From the NCBI RefSeq assembly GCF_027744825.2, contig NC_071335.1, positions 12,289,501-12,353,500 on the forward strand: 64,000 bases of DNA, given 5' to 3'. This DNA is from Synchiropus splendidus. Lineage: Eukaryota; Chordata; Actinopteri; Syngnathiformes; Callionymidae. Under the pieces are notes generated by a model. It worked only from the letters and a program-made list of their open reading frames with translations, did not search any database and was not told the origin of the DNA. Positions 1 through 14,200 of this stretch are shown here, in pieces. Made by a program: the position numbers and the translations under genes. How positions within the stretch are numbered: position 1 is the stretch's first letter; every line of letters begins with the position of its first letter.

Positions 1-3000
1 ACGCCAACTGAACAAATACAGACTAAAGCCTGCTTCCAAATGTAAACTCTCCCATTCATCCCCCGCCCAACGTTTGATGATGAATCGTGTTCAGTGTGTC
101 ACTGCGTTCCAACTGTGATGATGTCGAATTTAAGACTAAGTGAAGTTGTTTTACATCTCAGTTTGTGGCAGTGGTCATTATCTTTGGGGAGTGAATGAAA
201 CAAAATGCTACAAAAGGCCAAAATCCATTGCAGAATATGTGACTCTTCCCAAGAGAGGCGCAGAGATGCTCATCCCCCACCCTGCTGAAGAGTGTTCACA
301 GCATGACCAGGAGGCTCCGGAGAACAGCGGAGACGTTACTTCTTAAGGCGAGGTATTCCAGAGAGGCGCTTCCATAGGTTTCTGGGAGGTTTGGATCTCT
401 CTGGGCCTGGACGTGGAGGAGGAGAAAGTAATGCATAGACATGCAGAGATGACAACTTGAAACTAGTTTACAGCTCAGACTTAAATTCACATATTCACAT
501 GTGAATGTCACATATTGACGTTGTCACGTGCACTGTCCCAGGGTGATGCAGAAGTCATGTAACAAACTGTTGTGCGACGCGTTTGTTGTACTGTTGCCTG
601 ACATCCGTTTCAGGTGACATTTGTTGCATCAAACTCTGGAGTCAAAAATCTGGATTCCTTCAATGAGTCACTGTACGTTAACCATTTATAGCCCAGACAG
701 GGAAAACTCATCAGAATGAAGAATGAAATGGAAGACAAGCTGATCATAGCTGTTGCTGACATTCACACTATTTGGGGTTCGAGTGACACGACAAGCGTCA
801 CCAAGTCACGCTTGGCAGAGCACACTATAAGGCATTTACATACAGGTAGTTGTCCAATCTTTTTCGTGATGTAGGGGTCAGTCTGGTACTGTTTTGCATC
901 CATTTCTCTTGCTTTTCAAGTTCATAAAGCTGCAATTTTCGAGATGATCTATTTTAGAGTGAAAACCTGTGTTACTAACCATTCAAAATACATAAAGTGA
1001 AAGGAGGCCTTCTGTCTGCAAAATTTTGGGGCCAAGTTGGATCAGTGATGAAGCTGCATTTTTTCAAGATCATCTTTCTGCTGATATTTTATAGTGATAA
1101 CCTCTATTTATCAAGACTGTTACTAACCATTCTAAATACACTAGGTCCAAGGAGGCCTTCTGTCAGGTAAGATTTGGGGCTAAGTTGGATCAGTGATGTA
1201 GCACTTGTGTCATTAGAGAACTTAGCTCAGTCAGTGGAAGAAAACGTAAACTGGAGCTGCAACTTTTCCGGCAGAGTTCTACTCCCCAGTACATTGATGC
1301 TTTTCATCCACTGTTTACAACACCAGAGTAGCTTTGTTACAGTAGTGAGATTGACATGTGATTGAGTATATGAAGCGATTCCCTAATGGCATGTTTTTCT
1401 TGTGTTTTCTTGTGTGTCAGTCTAAAAACCACTTCCTCTACAAGAGTGAAGTTTAGCAACAGAGAAATAGAAAGAAAGTAAACATGAACCGCAGACAAAA
1501 GCGGCTGAACTCAGGGGCCAGAATAAGGGTGGAATCCACAGCTTATAAGGAAATGTATAATGTATTCAATAGCTCCCTTCAACTCCCTCGAAGACCAAGG
1601 CACTATATTAAATATTGTCTTCTGTTTGCAAAAGATGCAAAAGCCCTGGAGAGCTTCGACCCGCAGAGGAATCTTTTAGTGCATATGTAAGATCCTTGTG
1701 GTTAATGGACCGCTGCCATGAGAACAGTCAGAAGAGCCAGTTCTCCATCTTCATCATGGAAGTTGATGATGCAAGCTACACAGCGGCCGCGTAAGTGTAA
1801 ACAAACTCTGTTGTTCAGTCCTCCTCCTAGACAACTGGAGCCATTACCAGCCACCGCAGAAACCCAAAGCTCGCTCCTTATTAAACATTGCCTTCATCTG
1901 CACTCATTTCCAAAAGCCCATCGCCCCCATACCCTCCATCGCTCCCTCCCCGACTCCCAGCTCCATGTGCTGTGGGTTTGGACTGGAGCTGGGCGTCAGC
2001 GAGACCTTTTTTCCTTCCAAAACAGGAATTCACCTTCCTTTAAAAATCCTGTCTTTCGAAAGCACATGTCAAGCGCCTCGACTTTTATTTCCACGAAGAA
2101 TGAGCACAGGTTAATTTGTGTAGAAACACAGGAAGCCAAGACGTATGGACTCCAATGGAGCGGCACCTCAGCCTGAGTGTGAGCCAGCCACAGCGGTTTG
2201 TGGGTGAGGCCCACTGGATCTTCCAGCCCTGAAGAGCAATTTACCTCACACAGTCAGAACCTGCTGAACTGAACATAAAAACCTTCCGTCAGACGCCTTC
2301 CAGAACACACGTTTCTGTCCATATTTCCTTCCCAAAAACTCATTTCACTGTTACTTTCTGACAACCTGAAGCTGAGTGAGTGTGGATATGTGAGGGAAAG
2401 CCCCCGCAGCGCTTGCTGATGGAGGCCTTTGCTGATAACAACTCGGAGAAGTAGATTGTATCTCCCTAAGAGACAAGACTCAGCGACACAGTGAGGAGGA
2501 CTGAGAGCAAAACAGACACCATTGTTGGAAGCTCTAGATGGAAGACTGATCCAGACACGGGGCTTTCCAAGCAGATGCCTTTCAAATGTGAGACACAGCA
2601 ACATGACATACATGACTGAAAATGGGATTTGGAGGAGAACAAGAGCAATAACTGGCATCCTGGACCAGTCAGGAGGGAGAAAGTCAGTGCATCTGGCAGG
2701 CCCTCCCATTCTGTGGTTTAATATGACTCATTAGAAAGAGTCGACTCAAGAATTTCCTCACACTTTTTTTTGCTTTATTGTAACTAGCTCACAGAATGCC
2801 AAAACCTCCATGCCTGTTATTGTTGAACTGAGTTCACAGACCGTGACTGCAACTATAACAAACCTGCAATCGTGTTCGTGCCAGACATTTTACTGTCAAA
2901 AGCTACAAATACAGCATTAAAGAAGATGACAGTGAACTGGACGGGCTTCTAGATTTAAAAAGAATTACACTAAAACAGTCAATAGCTGTTTTAAAAGAAA

Positions 3001-3335
3001 GTCTATTGAGGAACTCATCTGCCCTGTTTTGTAGTCGTATTCACCATAGGAGAGAAAATACCGGACAATAGTATTAGAGAGGAAAATATGCCTACAGTCA
3101 CTCACTCAAAGTGAATGTATAAGAATTACAAACTCTGGCTCTTGACCTTGTTTCCTTGGAATTAATAAAGAAATAAAGAAATTGTGGTTGAAACTAGTCC
3201 TGAATTTACCCACTGGGGGACAATTTAAGGACATCTAATAAATCTAAATTACTGTCATGGTATTGGGGTAAGTAATGTTTCTTTCATCTTGGATTATTTG
3301 ATGCACCCAAAATGACGATAACCAATTAATTGTTA
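1..3335. other. Intergenic, no supported gene
   Basis: I see no open reading frame with a recognisable domain or a splice-consistent exon chain. The longest frames (for example 1718-2176 and 2254-2709) are serine/proline-rich or hydrophobic and have no family resemblance. The short frame at 1484-1690 follows an acceptable start context, but I do not recognise it and it has no partner exon. The stretch is ordinary AT-rich fish intergenic DNA. Confidence 0.6.
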
Positions 3336-3343
3336 AACTATGT

Positions 3344-4023
3344 CATGTGTGGCCAACCAGTCAGAGGCTAAGAGCCACACTGTTTCACTGTGTTGCTGAA
3401 TGCTACAAATATGTGAGGCTGTAAGGGTCGCCTGAACAGCTGGTCATGTGACTTAGCGGCAGTATAGCTTTTAAAGCACATGCCTGTGTATTACAAGATT
3501 GCTGGTTTGCGTCCAGCGTATGTCTCTTGCGCATGTATTCTTCTAATTCAAACCTTTTACCATGATCATCCTGGAAATATCAAGCCGTGTACATAGAAAT
3601 GTGTGCGCCATTTATTTTACTTACGTATTTTCTTACGTGGCTCATGCCACCAATAATGTGGCCCCGGTCTGTGTGTGTGAGCGACGCTGCAGACTGGAGC
3701 GTCTCATCTTCACTCCACTGAATTAAACAGACTTCACGACGATCAACAATGAATGATAGGTGAAACACATGCCATACATTTAGTTTAGGGAATGACAAAG
3801 TGAAACGTGGAACAATATAATGTATATTGTGTTGATCGTGGAGCTGATGACTGAGTCTTCGGACCGTGACTCACATTGGCGACTCACAGCTCACATTGCG
3901 TCTTATTTCCTCTGTAAACAACCATCTCAATAGCAACTTCACCAAAATTCCAGCGAGTTCAGTGGCTCATTTGGTGAAGAGCCGCGTGAAACTGGGGAAA
4001 GAGCCGCGGGTTGGCCAGGCCTG
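3344..4023. mobile_element. Non-autonomous hAT-type DNA transposon (MITE)
   Basis: The element is bounded by an exact 8-bp direct repeat, AACTATGT, at 3336-3343 and 4024-4031, which is the target-site duplication length of hAT transposons. The ends are imperfect terminal inverted repeats. The left end reads CATGTGTGGCCAACC and the right end, reverse-complemented, reads CAGGCCTGGCCAACC, so 12 of 15 positions match. The repeated GAGCC words just inside both ends are typical of a widespread vertebrate hAT family. At 680 bp it has no room for a transposase, and the internal frame at 3580-3798 (minus) resembles none. It was therefore mobilised in trans. The duplication is seen directly; the family name is inference. 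Confidence 0.72.
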
Positions 4024-4031
4024 AACTATGT

Positions 4032-7000
4032 AATTAAAAAAAAAAACTGACTAAAAACTGTCATGACAAGAAAAAGCAGGAGACAAAAATAGAATATGCA
4101 AAAATAATAACATAACAAAAACTTAAAGAAACCATGGTTAACGATATGTTTGGGAAACAAAAGTATTTCAAGCTCCTCAGAACTAGTCGCTGGACTTTGT
4201 TGCCTACAAGTATCGATGAGATGATAGGCGACACACTCACTCATCATGATGTTTTACTTTCACTGTTGACTCAGAGGTTAACGTAATGGCAGTTATTATC
4301 ATATGGTCTACGCCCATTACTTCATCCGAAACACAGCCTGGACTAAAATGTCTGAAATGCATCATACGACGTGTCAATACTGCAAATTTAACTTTGCTCT
4401 TGTGACTTAATGATTGATTGACATGCCAACCAAACCTCTCTATGTCACTGATATCACACATTCCCAATGGACAAGAGGTCAGGGGGAAATGTTGGGGGGG
4501 CACAGGCGTCAGGCTGAGCAGACAAGTGATTTATGACGCCTCACATGCTGTACTGTTCTGCTCCCAGGGCTTGTGCAGTTGGCAGATCTCAAGTGTGGGA
4601 GAACGAAATAAAACCACTTCCACCCTGACAGAGTGTTTGGCCCAAAGCTATGCACCTTCTCTAGGTGAGCTAAGGGAAGGCACAGAGGGGAAAAAGGTAG
4701 TATGTCATGGATTCTTTCCATACGGGGAATTTCCTGACTGATGTAGGCTACAATTAAACCTGTCGAAATTGTAGCTCTCTGGAAAGTTTGCCCAACTTTT
4801 TTTTTATCTGAAAGCATAATAAAAGTAGAGCTGATGGCTTTTACTTAAGCCTCAAAAATAGCTTTGTCTATGAAAACATAAAAATAATTAATGTTGGACT
4901 TATTTTAGTTTCTTATCATTCCAATTTCTCATTACTCCAATTTTAGGGTTATTGAAACTGGTCTTAGCTTGTGCTGCACTTTGGCGATCGTGTGTAACTA
5001 CAACAACAAACATAATTTGATTGAAAATACACATGAAAATAATTGTGTTTGCATTACTGTTTACTTAAAGTGAGACCTAAGCCAATCGTCTCAGCTCTTT
5101 TTTCACCACAATCCACCTGGTGGGCTCATTCCATCTGCACTTTTGGTTTTGGACCCCAAGATACTCAAACACAACCAGACAGGCAACCCTTTTCTTTCCG
5201 AGAATCATGGTCTTGGACTCGAAGGAGTCTCTTTGTCTTTGGGGCATAACATCTGAGATATTAGAAGAGATACTGCAGTATAACTTCATGTTCACATTGG
5301 GTGGATATTTGTGTATTATGAATGTTTATTTCAGTCTCATTTAATATGTATTAATTACATTGGACATTAGAATGACATTGGGAGAAGTACCTGCTCTTCT
5401 CCAGGATTCTTTGTCGATGATCCGGTCCATTTCTGTCTCTAAACATGACCAGCAGTGTTTGTCTCTCTCCTAGCTCAGGTGACTTCAGTACTCTGGTTTT
5501 AAGTCCACCATGAATATGCTAAAAGAGTGACAGTAAATGTAGTTTGACTTTGGGTTATTCAAGACAAATCTTTATGTAGTTGTTTGATTTAGACTGCTGC
5601 GTCAGCAATCCTGTGATCTATTTATAATTGCATTTGGTTCTGAACATGTGGCTGCATGTGGCTGTAGTTTTGTTTTGGGCTTTATGTGAAACCCAGGGAG
5701 AGGAGGATGATGAAAGTGCAAATTACCTCACAGGTCATCCTCCAGTTTTATGAGGTACCGTAACATGGAGCTGTCTGTGAGTCCGCAGCATTCAGTTTTC
5801 GGCAGTATATATATACTTTTGTTCGCATAAAATCCCCGCACAAACATAAAAGTTATGAGTCTCATCAGAGTGCGTTCATGTCTTGGAATGTGCATGAGTC
5901 AATGGAGTGACAAACACACACCGTCGCCTGTAGCACACCTGTTCTCCTCACTTTGTCAGCTGTCTGGTTTTGGTGTTACTCTTTGATGACCCTGCAGACA
6001 GCGACACTGTATGTCTAGTTAAGTACACAGTGACGGAATCACCTGTCGACCCAAAAAGCACATGTAGCTATAATACATGCTTTTACAGTGTGAGGCAGGG
6101 AGTTCATCATATGACTGACAGCAAACGTGCCACAATATGTGTGTGACCATGTTAACAGGAAACTCCAGAGCTGTAACTCAGTTCGATGACAGTAGCTGCA
6201 GCTATAACATCAAGGTTCCGGCGGAGCAAACCAAGACCGTTCAACTGCCACCTGCCAAGTCTTTATCATGTTTAGCCCTGCGTCACGAGTGCGCACATCT
6301 GCGTCGACTATCCAGAAGTGGATGTCAGATAAAGTGAGGGACTCTAAAAAGTATTGCATATCGACTGTGCAGGCACAAACGCAGCTTTACAGCCGTGTGT
6401 AAGACGGACCTGACCATTGTGTGGCGTCATGGTTGATTTTATGACATATCTTCATAAAAATTCCATAAGCTCAGTCTCATCTTAACTGATTTTGTATAAC
6501 CAACTCTTTTTCTTAAATGGTGTAGTTAAGAAAAAGATGCTAATAGTAGATACAGAAAACATTTGCTCTCGGCAGACCGTTTCTACGACCTAGTGTTAAA
6601 CGTGAAAGCTCTCTTTCTGGAATCCAATTTTTTCACCAGCCAGCTCAACTAGCAGTTGAGTGTTCCCTTAGCTGAAATAAGAGCCTTTACCAGTCAGAGT
6701 TGACCTAGTTGGACTCGCTTTCACACTCTTTCCCACTAAACCTGCCGTGTTTTGAAACCCATTGTTTGCTGCTGCAGATCGCCCACATAAGTGAAGTGAA
6801 TAAACCCTCTGTTAGTGTTTCCTGAAGCAAAGCCAATTTTTAGGAGCTCTGTGTGAAAGTGTGAGCAGCTAATCCACTCACACTTTCAGTCTTAGCTTAC
6901 AGTACTCACACCAACATCACAGAAAACGTCAGATTACAACTGACGCTCACAAAGGCAAAGCTGCCACTAGTCATCCTAAAAAAAGGCACCCTTGTTTTCT

Positions 7001-8105
7001 TATGGTTTCAAACGTGAGAAGTGCTCAGCCAGCAGCTTTGCAAGAATGATACGGGTGTATCAGGTTGAAACCTGAAACGGTCTAAATATGAATTTTGGCT
7101 TGATCATGCTAATTTAGCTGGGAGTCAGCACTCATAATTTATTACCCTCTTTAGTCAATAAGGATAAAACCTGACCTGACTTAGTTCTCACTGACTGGAG
7201 ACTGGTGCAGATTTATTTCAGTGAATGAAAACCCCAGAGGTTTTGTTCAAATGTGTGATGCCTGGACGGAGAGAGATAAAATGAAACCCTAGTGATACAT
7301 GAGGCGGTTATTCATCACATCCAAAGCTTCACCTGGCACTTCAATAAAAGTATCTGATACTGGACCTATATTGTGAGCAACTTTAGGTGTGGTTGTGCAA
7401 GAAAGCTGCAGATGTGTGCTGGTGTCACCATCAGACAATACCCAGACTCGCCGACATGCCTGCTTTATCATCTCCACTGTTTTAAGATAGACCTCCAGAC
7501 GATAACAGAGCCCTGGCAGGAGATGACATCACCAACATGCAGGATACAAAAAAGGGAGAACATGGCAGACCTGAAGAAAAAAGCCCTCCCTTCTTACATG
7601 TAAACACTCACTTTCAGGCAATTTCATTCAGCACCAGGGGCGATAGTGTTGTTTAGACTGGGTACTGTGTTGACATTTAAATTTCATTATCAGTATTAGA
7701 ATTATCTTGTTTTGTTTTGGTGACAGGGAGAGAGAGTGTGAGGGATGAGGGTTCAGTGGAGAGAGAGCCAGACGTGGAAGCGCATCACGATGGCTACTCA
7801 GGCATCAGTCTTTCGGTTTAGATGCAAAAGAAAAAAAGGTGGATTCTCATCTTCTTTGTGCGTCCTGTTGATTCATTTGAGCACCAGGATAGCGATAATG
7901 ATTCTCGCTTTGATCAAGGGGCCAGACCTTGAAATTCTAGTGGTGGATGATAATACTTCAGAAGAGTCGGAGATGGGAATTATGTGACAGCTGATTTCAG
8001 CATGTTCCAGTTACCAAAGCAAGGCATTCCTTAAACAGTGTCACAGGCATCAACCAGGTTAGCGATAGTTTGCATGTACAGCATGAACATTTAAAATTAT
8101 CTGAC
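4032..8105. other. Intergenic, no supported gene
   Basis: Only short shadow frames occur here, with no domain and no exon chain. A short TATA run near 5807-5815 and purine or pyrimidine tracts are present. Nothing else stands out. Confidence 0.55.
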
Positions 8106-8107
8106 AG

Positions 8108-8211
<104 letters not shown>

Positions 8212-8214
8212 TGC

Positions 8215-11200
8215 TGGAAGTCAAGTATACATATACACATCGTGGGGATGGCTAGGAATTTCCCAGTTCCAAGGACAACTGGGACACCGCATTAGCTCAT
8301 CTAATGCAAATCTTTTTGGAGAATGTAAAGAATATCAAAGGGCATTAGAGCAGACTTTACAGTGAATAATATGAAATATCTTAGTAATGACATACTTATA
8401 ATCTACATATAACGTATATTTATATATATAATATATAAACGTATAACCTTCATCTCCTGCTCCTCCTCCTCTGCAAAATGCCTGTAACTGCACCTGCAAC
8501 CACGCATGATCATCAAGAAGCATCAGCCCAGACTTATTCACCGGGCTGCAATCCTTCACAAGTGTCATCTTCTTTGCAGATATAAAAAAGCAGGGATGGC
8601 AGGTGCCATGCATGGCTAATAAAAACCAACAAGGTGGCCTTGGAATTTAGTTTGATAGTTTGTATTGCTTTTTGAAAAAAAAAGAATTGAAAGACGAAGA
8701 AGAAGTGCTCATAAGTGACAGACGTGGACATAACATTTTGTCACCATAGACACATGATTTCATTGTATGTCATGTTTTAAAGTTAAATGAAAGGGGAAAT
8801 CCTTTAGAAGTCCAACCAATCTACAACCACTATTATTGCTACTATTTCTACCACTACTGCTACTCTTACGACTACTAATACTAATATTAATTACAAGAAG
8901 GATCGTGTCACCAAATTCTAAATGAATGCCAATGCGCTTTAGCAACCAGGTTACATTAGTAATATGATTTTTATTGTTTGTTTGATGGTCAAACTATCAG
9001 TGTTACCTGCCTTTGTCATTGCTGATGTGCAACGTGATTCAAGACGTGAGGTCAGTCGAGCAATTCTGATTAAGACGTCTCGTCCACTGTGTTTGTGATA
9101 CACGAACGGTCAATAGGTGCCCAGATCCCTCCACATGTGGACTAAATGTGTCACCTCAATTTTGACCGACCTTTCACCAGCCTGCCTATCAGGTTCTGTC
9201 CGGCATCACCGACTCTCCGTTATCTGGACCTGGAGAGCGACTCTGTGACTAAAGGTGCCTGACTGGGAGGAGGATTGCTTTGTACACGTTTCTAGAGCCT
9301 GATGGAATCAGAGTCAATCGTGAGAATGGTCCTATGTGCCTTAATATCTGGCTCATGTTGAAACAGTAATGGAGAAAAGGCAAAACAGAACTGTAGAATT
9401 TTCACAAATCATATTGATTTGTCACCTAATTCAAATGCCCCCATTATGAAAAATAGTAGAGTAGTGTTCCAAGTCGGGACTCGATGTCGCCTTGTCTAGA
9501 TTTTACTGTGACCCAGCAGACTGGTAAATGTTCCCGCTCAGCTGGGTGCCTGATTATTGGGACAGAGTGGGGTAATCTTACCCCACAGAGAACACCCTGC
9601 CTTTGTTTTGCTTCCAGTACACACGCGTGACAATCAAATAAACGTGGGATTCTGAAACACCGTTCTTCTGTTTTACAATATGCCGCATAAATAAAGAAAG
9701 CCCATTTACAGCTGCAGTGTCAGGATCCTGTGGAGTGTAACAGAGTCGGGTCTGTCATGGTGTTAACACCTCTGTGTCCCCAGAGAGGCATTTTAAAACA
9801 AAATGTTTCACAGAGGCCATGTCTGCATCAGAGCGGGTCAATTACAGTCAGCGGTGCCGCCATTATTCAAACAATCCCACAAGTGAAAAGTGAAAACAAC
9901 AGCGGAGAAATAAATAACAGACCCCCAGCGTGAGCAAGAGGACAGCACATTTTTCTAACAAATGCAGGGATGACAGACCAAAACAAGTTCAGACAGAATC
10001 AAACAAATCTCATGGTGAAAACAACAGGGAGCTTTACAGTTCAAAGATCTCACGCCTGATTTCTTTCGGAATTTTCGGAGAAAGATCGCCTGCTAGTTGT
10101 TCTTGGCTTTGACAAATAGAATAAAATCAGCTTGGGAGACTTTCTTGTTAAATTCAACTGCAATCAAAAAAGGATTTGAGCCATATAAATTAGATTATAT
10201 AGCAGCCCACAGAGTGCACTTGCTAGATCAACATGAAATACCAGACAAGATTCAATATTTTCTGAAGGAAAACTTGAGAGCCTTGATCTACTTGTTTCCT
10301 GGTCCTCTGTTGTTTATAAAACAGTTTGAAAATAAACACAGATACATGAGCTGGAGCTCACCAAAGATGACGCCTACGGCACAGGAAAACATCAAGCTGA
10401 CTGAAAAACATTATTTGGTCTACTGAAAATTGAATCCTCATCAAACTAGTGTGGAGAACTGCAGGGCGTGCCATGTGACCAACAAATGTATACTCCTGAA
10501 ATGTCTACAAGCCACAACATTAGTGAGTTGAGAAAAATATTTAATCTGTTGTGCACTATTGAGAAAGCAAATGACTTTTGATCGGGTCAAATGATGCAGA
10601 AGTGGCTGCTTGTAAGTACAAGATATGTGGGTATTTATTTAACCAATGACTCTGTCTCTACATCATTACTGCCAAAAGCAAGACACTGAAGTAACCCTCT
10701 AAATTTATGTTTGCCCATCTAAGATGTGAATTTTATTGCCTCTTCTCTGGAGTTCATATGTGGCGGTGACAGGCTGGATTCCAGCCTTGAATTGCTGGTG
10801 AGCCTGGGTCCTTATACCACTATGCTACGCTGTTTATTATACTGAGATCTACACTAGATAGAAACAAATGGTGTCAGTGGTGGGATGGTAGTGGGATTGG
10901 ATTGGAAATGGACTTGGATGCATACATGGAATTGAGGGGATATTTGGAGTGAAGAGCCACTGAGGGCGTCAGGTGAGATGGGAAAGTACAGGTAAGGTTG
11001 GAACAATGACAGATAAAGTGGAGCTTTCCCATCAGATGATCAGCCATGGACACTGCCAAAACAATGAGGAAGATGATGTGATGTTGACAGTTGCAACCAG
11101 GTTCAGTGTATGAAAAACATTTATGTGCCCGGGTATGATTGAAATTATTGGGAGCTGTTAGTCTCCTTGTTTGCTCTTGGAAAGGGAATATTTTTTTAAT

Positions 11201-14200
11201 TTCATATCTGGTAAACATGTATAAACTTTAACTTTGGAGTTATACAGTTTCTCTGTGGTCTCATCTTAGGTTGTAGATCACAGTTCCATCAGCCAATGTG
11301 ATGGGGTGGACCATCAGTATAGACTGTGTTGAGAATGTTCACAGAAAATGTATTTCTTGTTCTGTTAATGCAAGCACCTGTGAAAGCAACTTTTAAGCTA
11401 TTTTGAAAACAATATGGCAGACCTTCATTTGCAAATGACTTAGATCTTGTTTGCAGTGTATTTGGATTAATTTTATTACCCCATCATTCTTGCAATCGCA
11501 TGAGCACTTTTTCCTCATCAGTACACATCTTTTTCCCCATTGGTAAATTCGATAAGCTCGATTGGAGCCTTGTTCTGGTGCTGGTTTAAGTTTAAGTGGC
11601 CATAATCTTAGTTATGAGTGCATGGATTCATATCATTTGAGAAACTTAAGATCATGTACGTAGGTCATAAATATCTAACCCAGTAAATAAACTACAAATT
11701 TGTAATTCTTTCCATGCTGAGTTAATTCACAATGGTGAGACGCAAGTCGATTTTAAAACTTGTATACAGATTTATTTGGTAAAACAAAGTAGAAATGACG
11801 TGACAGTGCTGCATGCAGGAAACAGTGGGTGAATTAAAAACAATACTGGCAGAGCAAAAGCGCAATTTTAAAATTGACATTTACCACATAGGACGTTGAA
11901 GTAAGGCTGGAAAAGAACACACATCTTGCTATTTTCAAGCTGAATGTCAGCGCTGAGTAAAGCATGGAAAACATGTTTTTACAGCAGTAGAACCGACTTC
12001 CTTTGTATTTAGACTCTGTTGACATGATTAGTGGCACCTTCAAGACCTCCTCGGTCTCCAGACGCTTTGCTTTGTTTGAGGTCAGCAGTCAGTGGTCATT
12101 GCTGTCCATCAAAGCCCAGACGATAGACGCAAACCAATAAACTATAGACGGAAAACAAACTGCTGTGTAATTTCCATTGTCGTGTTTGAAAAGGTCAAAT
12201 AGTAGAAAAATGGATACAAGCAGGAATAACATTTTCAGAATATATTAAAGTAGTAAGCGATGTTAAGTATCAGCTTCCCGATTGATTCATTCGCCCACAT
12301 TGCAGAAAGGTCCTGCGGGAATAAAAACACATTCCCACATTGGAGAGACATGAAAAGGTCAACTCTTTACCTGTTTCCAATTAACGTGTCTCAGAGGTTC
12401 ATGCGAGGCAGCTGCAGAGAGGAAACTCATGAATGGACTTGAAAAACATCACACACATGAATTAATGCCTGAAAGTACACACCCAGTCAAACACAGTCGG
12501 CACAACCCCATCTGAGAACTGGCATAGTACTTTAGATGTGTTTTTTTTTAAGCAATTTGAAACTACTTTGAAGGGAATGATACCCCTGGAAATGTTACTC
12601 TCTCATAAAAGCAGCCATCTGACAGCTATTGAACTGCAAGCACACATCCCAGAGGATGGCAGTAAAACAACTGAAGCTAAATGAAACAGCTGCTGTCATT
12701 CAACTTAGCATCATGACCTGATGATGTGTTATTATTGAGGCTCTGCAGGACTCCATGGTGGTGCTGCATGTAGAAATGTAGATGATATTTATAAGCTTGT
12801 AATTCAAAACTAAATTGGACTTCTAATTCATCATTTTCATTCCATTCGCTCACAATAATGGGATGTATTCTTCAGTTGACAACAGTATCCAGCCAAAAAT
12901 GTTCAGTTGGAGGAGGTTCTGTGAACATCTGCATTTATCTCTGTCAAAAACGGATCCACACTTCAAATGAAACAATAGACAGGGAAAAGATGATTGCATT
13001 GGGATGGCCTTCTGGATTGCCATCCGAATCTCTGTCAAGGGGCCTGAGAGAACGGGGAGTGTAATTCATCAGAATGGGGAGTCTAAGTCCCGCACTGTAC
13101 TTTGGCCTCATTGCACCTAGGTTAACAAAAAGTATTACTGGGAGTCAGAGATAAAAGATCTGATATCGCTTGAAAATATGCCATAGCTCTGACACGATGT
13201 CTGTGAATTTGAAAGATACATTCTAATGCTTTACCACCTTTTCCACCGGTTGCATAAGGAGTATATGTAGTAGCGAACTACAATGTTCGTCGCTGGCTCT
13301 CACTTGAGAGCCACAAGCAGGACGGGTTCAAGTGTTTCACGATGTCAGCTAATGTTTGCTTCTACCTTGGATAGTTTAGTACCTTTAGTACCTGCCTTAG
13401 TGCCGGAGCAGCGGGATTCTGCTGTGGGGTCATACATACAAAGTTTGATTTGCTTTGTCCAAATAGTTATGCATTTTCACAAGTTTAAAGTTTACTTTAA
13501 ATTATAAATTACACAACAAACGTGGTTGACCCTGACATGGTTATTTATCATTTAGATTGAGGTACAGCACATGTGTGATCCAGGGCATGAGGCAAAGTGG
13601 ACCAAAATAACTTCCCATAGACTTCCAATTCATCCAATTCCATATTTTTTTTCCGATCTTAGGTCCCACGGACCGACTGGAGACTTAGGCTCCCTAGACA
13701 CGAATCATTTGAAGGATTCGTCACTCTCGTGCCGGGGGTTACTTGTGCTTCTCCTCCACTCCGGCAGGTTGAATCGGGGTGTTGTCAGAGTACAACTATA
13801 CAACTATTTAAGTTTTTGATAGTACTCCTGGCTCACCTCTACCAAATATGCATCTGCAGTTTTTATTCAACCTAGTGGTTGAGATTGGTGATGATTCTTT
13901 TCTCCATCATGAGAAACGATGAAATCATACTGCAAATTGTCATCGCTCACTTTTATATTTACAATGTATTGCATATGCATGAAATGTCTGGATATCACAA
14001 GTACTATTGATTTTATTACACTTTTTTGACAATTAATAGTAGAATAGTAGACACAGCATGTTCAGTTTCGGTGCTGTTCAACTAAGGCTGGGAATCTTAG
14101 GGTACCTCACGATATGGTTTTTCACAGTATATATAGTGAATGCGGGAGACATTGTGCTTGTGTCGTGATGTGGAGTTTGTGCAACTTTCCCAGTGGATCC

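Noticed and set aside
1484..1690. 68-codon frame starting MNRRQKRLNSG in a decent start context
   Set aside because: No recognised family, no splice partner and no conservation evidence.
3440..3540. tRNA-like stretch with GGTTTGCGTCCAGC
   Set aside because: It lies inside the hAT element and no cloverleaf can be closed.
7745..7987. 80-codon frame ending LEILVVDDNTSEESEMGIM
   Set aside because: A faint resemblance to transposase-like acidic tails was not enough to name it; no flanking repeats were found.
10097..10426. 109-codon frame in the left desert
   Set aside because: Composition is ordinary and no domain or exon structure supports it.
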